7,563 nt of DNA from Actinomycetota bacterium (lineage in GTDB: Bacteria; Actinomycetota; Actinomycetes; S36-B12). A program made the translations under genes and the position numbers. The notes under the pieces are model-generated. The model was not told the origin of the DNA and did not search any database. It saw only the letters and a list, made by a program, of their open reading frames with translations. Of the stretch, positions 1 to 7,226 are shown piece by piece; positions within the stretch are counted from its first letter, which is position 1, and the number at the start of each line of letters is the position of its first letter. The stretch spans positions 1 through 7,563 of the forward strand of contig JAQCBM010000089.1 of NCBI GenBank assembly GCA_027729865.1, written 5' to 3'.

Positions 1-1111
1 TCAGCTCGATCACGTCCCGGTTGGCATCGATGTCAGTGACGAACAGGCCCTTGTACGCCTCAATCCCACCCGACACGTCGTGCAGATTCGTGCCGGCGTC
101 GATGCGCTTCACCTGACGCACGATCGGACCACCCTTGGTCTGCACCTCCAGCTCCACACGCGCCCTCGGACGCGCGCCCTTGGCGATCTCAATTGAATCG
201 AGATACAGGTACGCAGTCGACCCGGCGAGACCCTTCACGGTAATGCCCCTAACCGCGATCTTCTTCACCAGCCTCTGGGTGTACGCGTCGAGCGCATCGA
301 GCCGGTGCACCTTGGTGTGCTCGACGCGATGAGTCGCCGAGTAACGAAGCACCATCAACGCGTTGAATCGAGCCAGCGCTTCAAGAGACTTCGGCGCACC
401 GATCTTCTGCGGCTCGTCGATGATGACAATCGGTCGGTTAGCGCTGATCACGTCGATCGGCCGACGCGACTGGAAGTCGTCGAGCTCGTCATAGATGCGG
501 CGCTGGTCCTTACCAGTGGCGTTGAAGGCCTGGATGTTGATGATCATCACCTGCACACCTGCGTCGGAGCTGAAGCGCTCCAGCTCATGTAGCTGCGATG
601 AGTTATAGATGAAGGTGCGCGGCTTGGTGCCATACGCCTGCTGAAAGTGCTCAGCAGTGACATCAAACGACTTCTTCACACCCTCGCGGATCGCGACCGA
701 GGGCACGACCACGATGAACTTCGACCAGCCATACCGCTTGTTCAATTCCATGATCGTCTTGATGTAGACGTATGTCTTGCCAGTTCCGGTCTCCATCTCG
801 ATATCGATGTTCGGTGCGCCGGGAGCGGCCTTACTGTCCGCCATTGCTTTCGAAAGCGGCAGCCCACGGTGCTTCTGGACCACATGGACGTTGTCGAGTA
901 GCTGGCGTGGCGTCAGCAGGATTTCGGCGTTGCGCAGGCCGGAGTCCTGATTGGCGCCTGTCGGGAAAAGTGTGGGGGTGTTGGAAGCCTTCACCCGGCC
1001 CGGGTCGATCCGGTACTGCACGCCATCTTGCTTGGGTTGCCCTGCGAAGCACTCAACTATTGCGTCGACTGCCTCGGTCTGGTACTGCTGAACCTTGAAT
1101 TGCAGCTTCAT
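1..1111 (-). CDS. res: Type III restriction endonuclease Res-like subunit (DEAD/DEAH helicase), N-terminal part
   Basis: This is the motor/nuclease subunit expected to work with the Mod protein encoded just upstream, using ATP to move along DNA and cut unmethylated sites. The frame is open from ATG at 1111 to the left edge, giving 370 residues starting MKLQFKVQQYQTEAV. SF2 helicase motifs are clear: Walker A METGTGKT at residues 106-113, Walker B IDEPQK at 231-236, and motif III YSATH at 257-261. Res proteins of this type are usually about 900-1,000 residues, so RecA domain 2 and the C-terminal PD-(D/E)xK endonuclease should lie outside the window and cannot be confirmed. The start is supported by AGGG seven bases upstream and by the short gap after mod. 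Codons are mostly G/C-ending. Family assignment is strong; intactness is unknown. Confidence 0.93.
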   Translation of the reverse strand, partial: MKLQFKVQQYQTEAVDAIVECFAGQPKQDGVQYRIDPGRVKASNTPTLFPTGANQDSGLRNAEILLTPRQLLDNVHVVQKHRGLPLSKAMADSKAAPGAPNIDIEMETGTGKTYVYIKTIMELNKRYGWSKFIVVVPSVAIREGVKKSFDVTAEHFQQAYGTKPRTFIYNSSQLHELERFSSDAGVQVMIINIQAFNATGKDQRRIYDELDDFQSRRPIDVISANRPIVIIDEPQKIGAPKSLEALARFNALMVLRYSATHRVEHTKVHRLDALDAYTQRLVKKIAVRGITVKGLAGSTAYLYLDSIEIAKGARPRARVELEVQTKGGPIVRQVKRIDAGTNLHDVSGGIEAYKGLFVTDIDANRDVIEL

Positions 1112-1118
1112 TGCGGGA

Positions 1119-1122
1119 CCCT
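1119..1122 (-). promoter_or_regulatory. Shine-Dalgarno site for res
   Basis: AGGG on the minus strand lies seven bases before the ATG at 1111, inside the 34-nt gap after mod. A second purine-rich stretch, GAGGAA at 1130-1135, is too far upstream (18 nt) to serve this ATG well. This supports separate initiation of res on a shared transcript. Confidence 0.5.
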
Positions 1123-1145
1123 ACGGCATTTCCTCGGCATGAACG

Positions 1146-3056
1146 TCAGATGGTCTTCACGTCAGTGGACGGCGAGACTTCACGGAAGATCTGTTCGGCG
1201 TTTATGCGGGCATCGTCGGTGCGGAAGCCGGCCTCCAGGAACACAGCACGAAGGGGCTCACGCTTCGCTAGGGCCCGCACGAGATCGAGGTGGACCGTCT
1301 TGTCAAAGCACGCAATCAGTGCGCCCTCATCGACGACAAACACCTCGTGGCCGTTGACCTGCTCGACGCTGATCGGCAGCGAAAGCTCGAGCCCCCAGCT
1401 TTGGAGAACTTGGAACAGCAGGTCCTCACCCGTGCGATCTGGCTTGATGTTCTCGACGTCCAGCGCCAGGCGGGTCTGCTCCGCCTCGTCTGGCGTCCGC
1501 CACGTATCAGCCATATTTGTAGTGTCGACCCTAAGCATTCGGAAGCCAAAGTCCAGAGACAGCGGGGTCTCCAGTTTGACCTGCGCACCTGCCCGCCGAA
1601 TTCGTTCGCGTGCAATTTCCGCGATGTTCGCATAGCCAGACATCGCTGCAGTGCTGTCCTGCCTACAGGCCTCGTCCAACTGGATTAGAACAAAATGTCG
1701 GATCAACCCATCTTCAGCAGCGGCACGGAAAACTGCCTCTGCCGTTGTAGCGGAGCCCGCAAAAAAGTCTAAGACGATGTCGTTCTCGTCCGTGAACCAC
1801 TCGACGAAGTCCTGGAGCATCCTTACCGGCTTCGGATTATCAAATACAGCCCCTCCCATAAGCGTCGCAAGTCGCTCGGTCTGCTCGCTATTCATGCCGT
1901 AGGGCGGGAGCAGGGTAGACGGCGTAATCCGCCCGCGCTCCTTGATTGACTTAAGCTTTCCAGTGCTGCTGAAAAAGAACTCCACCACCCGCTGCCCACG
2001 AGTGTCAGTGGTCTCATGTCCTGCGAACCAGGAGACCATCTGATTTCGCTGTGTCCATCCAGCTCGAAGAGTTACTGGCTCAGCTGTCACGCCATTGGAG
2101 GATCGCAGAACACCGCTAACGACGGTGACTTTTTCAGATTCACCGAATGTGCCAGTAATCGTCTTGCCGTCGGGGGCGTCGAACCGGACTCCGGCGGGGA
2201 ACGTGAAGTCACTCGCCGGGTTTGCCTTTGAGATCTTCTTCAAGGCTCCTGCCTCGATCAGTCCGTCTCCGCCGCTGATGTAGTCCAACTGGGAGGCGTC
2301 GCGCGCGTAGGCCAAAACAAACTCGTGGTACCTCTTGAATAGGCCCTGCTGCTGAGAGTGTTGCTTGTTCCAAATTAGCTGTGCGAGAAAGTTTTTCGCG
2401 CCGAAGACTTGATCGAGAAGCGCCCGTGCGTTCGCGTGCTCGCCATCATCGATGCTGACCAGAATCACGCCATCGGGCCTCATGATCCGTCGGGCTACCA
2501 TTAGTCTTGGATAAAGCATGCTTAACCAGTCCGAATGGAATCTGCCGTTGGACTCCGTGTTTGCACGGAGGCGCGCTCCCGACTCCTCCGCCTGTTGCGA
2601 ACGCACAAGGTACTCCGATGTCGTTTCCGCAAAGTTGTCCTTGTATACAAAATCACTACCAGAGTTGTAGGGCGGATCGATGTAGATCAGCTTGATCTTG
2701 CCCAGGTACGACTCCTGGAGAAGCTTTAGGGCGTCGAGGTTGTCTCCTTCGATGAACAAGTTTTTTGTCGTGTCGAAGTCGACGGACTCCCCACGATCTG
2801 GACGTAGGGTCTTGGCGATCGGGACGTTCGCCGTGAACGCCGCGGCGCGCTTGCCGGGCCAGTCGAGCTGGAACCGCTCCTGCGGGCCTTCAACAATGTG
2901 GTCGGACAGCTCCTGCCGAAGCAGGTCGAAGTCAACTACTCGCTTTAGCTCGCCATTCTCGCCACTTGATTCGGTAATCACACCTGGGAAAACCTCGGCG
3001 AGTTTGTCGATGTTTTTCTCGGTTAGGTCTGGCGAGAGCATGTTCAGCTTGTCCAC
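1146..3056 (-). CDS. mod: Type III-like site-specific DNA adenine methyltransferase (Mod)
   Basis: This 636-residue protein should transfer a methyl group from S-adenosylmethionine to the N6 of adenine in a specific site, protecting host DNA and giving Res its sequence specificity. Catalytic motif IV DPPY is at residues 127-130 (IYIDPPYNSGSDF), and the SAM-binding motif I DFFAGSATT is at 430-438. This order, IV before I, is the beta class typical of type III Mod. Residues about 230-400 between them are the expected target recognition region. The GTG start, giving MDKLNMLSPDLTE, matches how this family normally begins. It lies 6 nt after the DUF4391 stop, with GAGGA just upstream; an internal ATG at 3041 would remove the usual N-terminus. 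Length is normal for the family and all key motifs look intact. The recognition sequence cannot be read from the protein. Codons in the middle look less GC-biased than in res. Confidence 0.95.
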   Translation of the reverse strand: MDKLNMLSPDLTEKNIDKLAEVFPGVITESSGENGELKRVVDFDLLRQELSDHIVEGPQERFQLDWPGKRAAAFTANVPIAKTLRPDRGESVDFDTTKNLFIEGDNLDALKLLQESYLGKIKLIYIDPPYNSGSDFVYKDNFAETTSEYLVRSQQAEESGARLRANTESNGRFHSDWLSMLYPRLMVARRIMRPDGVILVSIDDGEHANARALLDQVFGAKNFLAQLIWNKQHSQQQGLFKRYHEFVLAYARDASQLDYISGGDGLIEAGALKKISKANPASDFTFPAGVRFDAPDGKTITGTFGESEKVTVVSGVLRSSNGVTAEPVTLRAGWTQRNQMVSWFAGHETTDTRGQRVVEFFFSSTGKLKSIKERGRITPSTLLPPYGMNSEQTERLATLMGGAVFDNPKPVRMLQDFVEWFTDENDIVLDFFAGSATTAEAVFRAAAEDGLIRHFVLIQLDEACRQDSTAAMSGYANIAEIARERIRRAGAQVKLETPLSLDFGFRMLRVDTTNMADTWRTPDEAEQTRLALDVENIKPDRTGEDLLFQVLQSWGLELSLPISVEQVNGHEVFVVDEGALIACFDKTVHLDLVRALAKREPLRAVFLEAGFRTDDARINAEQIFREVSPSTDVKTI

Positions 3057-3059
3057 AGT

Positions 3060-3064
3060 TCCTC
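3060..3064 (-). promoter_or_regulatory. Shine-Dalgarno site for mod, overlapping the DUF4391 stop codon
   Basis: GAGGA on the minus strand shares bases with the TGA stop of the DUF4391 gene and sits only three bases before the GTG of mod. The spacing is shorter than usual, which together with the GTG start could keep mod translation modest or tied to translation of the upstream gene. Confidence 0.4.
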
Positions 3065-3743
3065 AGAAATTTGTGCTCATCAGGCCGGTGAGAACGGCTT
3101 GCTTTATCTTCAGGGCGCGGCGCAACTCGACCTTGCGGTTCAGTTGCGGCTCGTTGCGAATCTTGCGCTCAAGAGCGGCGATCTCTCGTTCGAGCTTGCG
3201 GGCGACCTCGGCTCGCTCCGCGATCGTGCCGACGTCCTCGCCGACTTGAGTCACGACGGGGACCAGCGGCCTCAACAGAACGCTGTAGAGGTTGGGGATG
3301 TTGATTGCTGTGGGAAGCGGTGCTCTAAGAGTCTCGGACGGAAACCACGGTGTGGTGAAGTAGGCGCCCGATCGCGCCGTCGGCTTGTGCGCCGCTGCCA
3401 ATCTGACTTCGCCGCTACGTGAGAGCTCGAAAATGATCGGTGTCTTCACGGCCTTGTCAATCGTGGCCAGCACCACATCGCTCACGTCATCGCCCTTCGC
3501 CTCGATCTCGAACACCTGGATCTCAGGCACTGCGGCAGAGCCCGGGAGATTGATCGTACTCTCAGCCAGCTTGTAGGCCCATGTGATTCGTTGGACCTCG
3601 GCTACGAATCGCTCACGGAGTACCGAGTTCACCTTGCCTTGTTCGTAGAACTTGTTCTTGGGGACCACCTTGCCGTACCGAGCCGGGTCGGGCCACTGAT
3701 ACAGGCAAGGGCTCACAGAAGTAGTTTCGGCCTTCTTAGCCAT
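3063..3743 (-). CDS. DUF4391 domain-containing protein
   Basis: This 226-residue protein belongs to the DUF4391 family, whose members commonly sit beside SNF2-type helicases and Mod-like methyltransferases; the biochemical role is unknown to me. Recognisable family segments are VPKNKFYE (27-34), TINLPGS (63-69), IQVFEIEAKG (75-84), PIIFELSRSGE (102-112) and a C-terminal charged helical stretch (about 170-215) likely to form a coiled coil and contact a partner. No signal peptide or membrane segment is visible. I chose the ATG at 3743 because GCGGAG lies seven bases upstream; a TTG at 3767 would extend it by eight residues but is a weaker start. ATGGCTAA overlaps the helicase stop, so the two are probably translationally coupled. 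It may be an adaptor or accessory subunit of the helicase or of Mod/Res; that is inference. Confidence 0.88.
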   Translation of the reverse strand: MAKKAETTSVSPCLYQWPDPARYGKVVPKNKFYEQGKVNSVLRERFVAEVQRITWAYKLAESTINLPGSAAVPEIQVFEIEAKGDDVSDVVLATIDKAVKTPIIFELSRSGEVRLAAAHKPTARSGAYFTTPWFPSETLRAPLPTAINIPNLYSVLLRPLVPVVTQVGEDVGTIAERAEVARKLEREIAALERKIRNEPQLNRKVELRRALKIKQAVLTGLMSTNF

Positions 3744-6700
3744 CTTCTGGCTCCGCCGGGTTAACAATGGCCAAGAAAGCGATCAGTTCGAAGTCGTCAA
3801 GCCCGCTGATCGTCTGGGTCAGTGCGGTGGTCGGACCAGCCGTAAAAAGACTGTCGATGTCGCGCTCGTCGGTGACATCAACCATCGACCTGATCGCAGC
3901 AGTGAGAAGTTCGGAGTACTTACCCATCTCGGCGCCGTCATTAGTGGCGGCATTAAACAAGTTCGTCACATCGCTAACCGGTTGGCTGAAGGGGCGGCAG
4001 CCCGCTCTGATCAGGTCAAGGAGACGCTTCGCCTCGGTGTGATCAGCGATCACCTCGCCGTTGTCATCGAGGTACACGAGGTAGTGCGGATGAAGGCGGT
4101 TGCCCCGGTTGATCGAATCATCAGCGTTGACGTTGCGAAGCGCAAATAGCACGCCTGCCTTGAGGCCTTTCGTTGGGTCGGCAGGAACGACGGCGTGCAA
4201 TCCTTTGGGCGCGGAGGCGATGTCGCCGTATGTCTTCATGTAAGCCAGCAGATCCATTCGGAAGTCGTTGAGGCCGAGGTCGGTAATCGACACGCCAGTG
4301 CGCACGTCTTCCAGTTCGATCACTTCGTCGTGCAGTTTGCGAAGTTGTTCGCGGCGAAACGCCGTGTCGTTGCTCTGTTGGGTGAGCACGTTGTCGTCAC
4401 CAGTGCCGCTGACATCCACGATCACCATCCGGTTTTCAACGCGCTCCTTGAGGTTGATGTACTCGTCAAGCGAGATATCGGGCCAGAAGTTGACTAGCTG
4501 GATCACGTCGTTGGTCGATCCGATTCGGTCGATGCGACCGAAACGCTGGATGATCCGAACCGGGTTCCAGTGGATGTCATAGTTGACAAGGTAGTCACAG
4601 TCTTGGAGATTCTGGCCCTCACTGATCACGTCAGTGCCGATCACAACATCAAGTTCGCCGCTCTCCCTAGGCATCGTCAGGTGACGTTGCTTCGACTTTG
4701 GAGAGAAGAGCGTGAGCGCTGCTTGGAAGTCGTACCCGCTACCGAGTGTGGTCTTCGCACCGTGGCCACCACCGGTAATCAGCGCTGTCTCTAGGCCAGC
4801 GGTGCTGAGGTCAGCGCTCAATTCCCGATACAAGTACTCGGCTGTTTCGGCGAACGCCGAAAAAATCAATACCTTACGGTTGTTCTGGTTGATCGGGTTT
4901 GCGGCCTTCTCGGCAACGACCTTCTTGAGTCTCTGGAGCTTCGCGTCGTTCGCGGGCGTGACCTTGCGCATGACACCAAGCAGTTCGTTCAGCGTTAGCT
5001 GGTCATGAGCGAGATCGCTGCGCCAGCGCGGCACGTCAATGTCGTTGAGGTCAATTCGGATCTTGTCCCCAAACGAAAGCGTCTCGGCTTCCGACTCATC
5101 CTCGGCTTCGATGTCAGCGAGGTCAATGTCCACCTCGGTGATCGCCCTGTCGCGCGTATCGAGTTGCTTGATCGTCTTGGTCACAGCGACCTCGATGCGC
5201 TGAAGGGTGAGCCGGAACGCCTCAACCGAACTCTCCAGTCGCTTGAGCAAATTGACTGTCATCAGTTGCTTGATACCCAGCTCGCGGCCAAACTGGCCAA
5301 GGTTCGCCCGACTGCCCTCGTCGCCGATGTTGTAGAGGTCTTCATACTTCTGACGACGGCTGGCGAGGACGTAGGTGAGCGGTGTGTAGACGCTCATGTT
5401 CAAGAGTTGGAGCTGCTCGAAAATCTCGTTAAACGAGAGCACCCCGGGTAAGTCGGTCAGCGGTTCACGAAGCGAAATTGGTGGGAGACGCCGCGGGAAG
5501 GGTCCGATCTCGCTGGTGTCGTAGAAGGCTTGGATGTGCTTGCGAGAGCGGGCAATGGTGACAGCATCAAGCAACTCGAAGAAATCAAAGTCGAGCATGC
5601 GGAGAATCGCATCCGAGTTGCGCTGCTCGACTGGGAGCTTCGACCATTCATTGAAGGCTTTCTGCGCATCACGGAACACCCTGTCGACTGTGGTCGAGAG
5701 AGAGATCCGCTTCTCCAAGTTCTCCGATTCACCCTCATACGCAAGTTGAAGCTGGTTCTTCAGGTCGTTGAAACGATTATTTACGGGTGTCGCAGACAGC
5801 ATTAGTACTTTGGTCTTGACGCCCTCGCGAATCACCTGGCGCATTAGCCGCTGGTAGCGCGACTCCTTCTCCTCGGCGTAGTCGGCGTTGCGGAAATTGT
5901 GCGACTCATCTATCACGACAAGGTCGTAGTTCCCCCAGTTGACCCGGTCGAGCCGCAGCCCGAGCGATTCGCCTTGCGTTCGGGATAGGTCCGTATGGGC
6001 GAGCACGTCGTAGTTGAAGCGATCGCTGGCAAAGATATTGGTCGTCAGATTGGCGTTGTAGTTTGTCCAGTTTTCCGAGAGCTTCTTCGGTGCGAGCACA
6101 AGCGCTGACTTGTTGCGTAGCTCGTAGTACTTAATGACTGCTAACGCAGTGAACGTCTTACCGAGACCCACGCTGTCGGCGAGGATGCAGCCGTTATACG
6201 TCTCCAGTTTGTTGATGATGCCAATCGCTGCATCGCGCTGGAAGTTGTAGAGGCTCTTCCAGACCGCCGTCTCCTGAAAGCCGGTACGGTCGTTGGGCAG
6301 AACGTCCTCACTAATTTCTCCAAGGAATTCGGCAAACAGATTGTAGAGGATCAAGTAATACACGCGCTCGGGCGAGTTCTCGGCGTACACCGACGCGATG
6401 TGGTCGTAGACGAGGTTCGTGACATCTTCAAGCTGCTCTCTGTTACTCCAGATCTGGTCGAACAGCTGAAGAAATGTATTTACGACGGGCGTCTCATCAA
6501 GTTTGGTGACAACGTTCGATACGGCGTCACCCCGTTCGTAGCCAAGGTCTGCCGAGGTAAAGCCGTGGAGAGGCTGGTACGCCGCCAGTTCATCGACAAC
6601 CGCAAACTGCTGCATGGGAGCGCCTGTCCGGTTGGATCGGAACTCGACCTTCTCTCTAATCCACTCTGCGCATTCCCGGGCGATTGCCCGCTGGGTCAGC

Positions 6701-7074
6701 TTGTTGCGAAGACGAATCTCAAAGTCTGAGCCGTACAGGCTTGACTCTCGCCTTGCCTGAGGGATGAAGAACTCGCGACGCTCCTTGCGGAGCCGATCCG
6801 TCACGTTTGAGGAGAGAAACGCTGGCGCCGTGAAGATGAACTGCAGCCTCTCCACACCAGCTAGCTCCTCTTTTAGGGCCTCAAACGCGAAAATCGAGAA
6901 GGTCGCTGCCGCGATTCGGACACGCGAACCCCGGCTAAGAACGGCCCGGAGGTCGTCCCCCAGCAGCCGATTTACGTTGTCGATGATTTCCACGGCCCTA
7001 CACCCCAGTGGAATTCCAGCGCCACGTTGATCGTAGATGTCGCACATGCTGGATAGTAGTTGCGACCTGATCAC
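3736..7074 (-). CDS. SNF2-type SF2 helicase with degenerate phospholipase-D-like N-terminal region
   Basis: This 1,112-residue protein is a double-stranded DNA translocase/helicase-type ATPase, probably acting on DNA in the defence operon. The N-terminal part (about 50-180) resembles the PLD-like region of related helicases (RIAAATFSIFAFEAL, then GFTSADLG), but I see no HxK motif, so nuclease activity there is doubtful. The ATPase motifs look complete: Walker A ADSVGLGKT (299-307), DESH (389-392), SATP (427-430), GTDVISEGQNLQ (813-824) and QRFGRIDR (843-850). A strongly acidic stretch (about 639-665) precedes RecA domain 2. Residues after about 880 form a C-terminal extension without a domain I recognise. 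The first available start is GTG at 7074; ATG at 7047 (MCDIYDQRG) is a good alternative, removing nine residues. Neither has a clear Shine-Dalgarno. It is first in the operon and overlaps DUF4391. It resembles DISARM DrmD only at the superfamily level. Confidence 0.93.
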   Translation of the reverse strand: MIRSQLLSSMCDIYDQRGAGIPLGCRAVEIIDNVNRLLGDDLRAVLSRGSRVRIAAATFSIFAFEALKEELAGVERLQFIFTAPAFLSSNVTDRLRKERREFFIPQARRESSLYGSDFEIRLRNKLTQRAIARECAEWIREKVEFRSNRTGAPMQQFAVVDELAAYQPLHGFTSADLGYERGDAVSNVVTKLDETPVVNTFLQLFDQIWSNREQLEDVTNLVYDHIASVYAENSPERVYYLILYNLFAEFLGEISEDVLPNDRTGFQETAVWKSLYNFQRDAAIGIINKLETYNGCILADSVGLGKTFTALAVIKYYELRNKSALVLAPKKLSENWTNYNANLTTNIFASDRFNYDVLAHTDLSRTQGESLGLRLDRVNWGNYDLVVIDESHNFRNADYAEEKESRYQRLMRQVIREGVKTKVLMLSATPVNNRFNDLKNQLQLAYEGESENLEKRISLSTTVDRVFRDAQKAFNEWSKLPVEQRNSDAILRMLDFDFFELLDAVTIARSRKHIQAFYDTSEIGPFPRRLPPISLREPLTDLPGVLSFNEIFEQLQLLNMSVYTPLTYVLASRRQKYEDLYNIGDEGSRANLGQFGRELGIKQLMTVNLLKRLESSVEAFRLTLQRIEVAVTKTIKQLDTRDRAITEVDIDLADIEAEDESEAETLSFGDKIRIDLNDIDVPRWRSDLAHDQLTLNELLGVMRKVTPANDAKLQRLKKVVAEKAANPINQNNRKVLIFSAFAETAEYLYRELSADLSTAGLETALITGGGHGAKTTLGSGYDFQAALTLFSPKSKQRHLTMPRESGELDVVIGTDVISEGQNLQDCDYLVNYDIHWNPVRIIQRFGRIDRIGSTNDVIQLVNFWPDISLDEYINLKERVENRMVIVDVSGTGDDNVLTQQSNDTAFRREQLRKLHDEVIELEDVRTGVSITDLGLNDFRMDLLAYMKTYGDIASAPKGLHAVVPADPTKGLKAGVLFALRNVNADDSINRGNRLHPHYLVYLDDNGEVIADHTEAKRLLDLIRAGCRPFSQPVSDVTNLFNAATNDGAEMGKYSELLTAAIRSMVDVTDERDIDSLFTAGPTTALTQTISGLDDFELIAFLAIVNPAEPEDG
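3751..3756 (-). promoter_or_regulatory. Shine-Dalgarno site for the DUF4391 gene, inside the helicase 3' end
   Basis: GCGGAG on the minus strand lies seven bases before the ATG at 3743, within the last codons of the helicase gene. It decides the DUF4391 start in favour of this ATG over the in-frame TTG at 3767. The 8-nt overlap ATGGCTAA (3736-3743) that follows is the sort used for coupled reinitiation. Confidence 0.6.
7053..7058 (-). promoter_or_regulatory. Possible -10 element for leaderless transcription of the helicase operon
   Basis: TACTAT on the minus strand fits the TANNNT -10 consensus and ends five bases before the ATG at 7047, roughly where transcription would start at or next to that ATG. 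Leaderless mRNAs are common in actinobacteria, and neither candidate start has a Shine-Dalgarno. No good -35 hexamer is visible 16-18 bases upstream. If real, the helicase starts at 7047 rather than 7074. A single hexamer match is weak evidence. Confidence 0.22.
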
Positions 7075-7226
7075 GCACGCAGGTGCTACCGCCGCAATGA
7101 TTCGACGGTGCTATTGACGTGTTAGCGACGCAGAGGTTGTTCATACTGAAACGGCACTAAGACCACATTTCGTGCAATCTTTCGGGGCGGTCAGAGCCCG
7201 CACCGGCAGCTTGGAGGGCCTGTGGA
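7075..7226. other. Intergenic gap between SDR gene and helicase operon
   Basis: These 152 bases separate two genes on the same strand. I see no tRNA, no strong stem followed by a T-run, and no clear promoter with both hexamers. The only repeat is GGTGCTA at 7082-7088 and 7107-7113 (25 bp apart start to start), which could be chance. The operon promoter is expected here or just inside the annotated helicase start. Confidence 0.5.

Noticed and set aside
831..1052. 73-codon minus-strand open frame overlapping the res N-terminus
   Set aside because: It is out of frame with res, and the res frame carries the family N-terminus and Walker A motif through the same bases.
1111..1635. 174-codon plus-strand open frame antisense to the 3' end of mod
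   Set aside because: Composition is Ser/Arg/Ala-rich as expected for an antisense frame, and the opposite strand encodes a full-length intact methyltransferase.
1761..2766. Six-base A/T runs in mod (1761-1766 and 2761-2766) as phase-variation tracts
   Set aside because: Type III mod genes can phase-vary through long simple repeats, but these runs are only six bases and encode conserved residues (DFFAG and TTKNLF); no longer repeat is present.
2692..3249. 185-codon plus-strand open frame antisense to mod and DUF4391
   Set aside because: It is Ser/Arg-rich and low in complexity, spans two clear genes on the other strand, and matches no family I recognise; it is an antisense shadow in GC-rich coding DNA.
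4750..4773. GGGHGAKT in the helicase as a second P-loop
   Set aside because: It lacks the GxxxxGK[ST] spacing in a proper strand-loop-helix context and falls inside RecA domain 2, where no second nucleotide site is expected; the true Walker A is at residues 299-307.
5005..5451. 148-codon plus-strand open frame within the helicase gene
   Set aside because: The helicase reading frame on the minus strand is uninterrupted with motifs on both sides; this frame has no recognisable domain or ribosome binding site.
7173..7203. Possible terminator hairpin after the SDR gene
   Set aside because: Only a four-base GGGC/GCCC stem is possible and no T-run follows on the minus strand.
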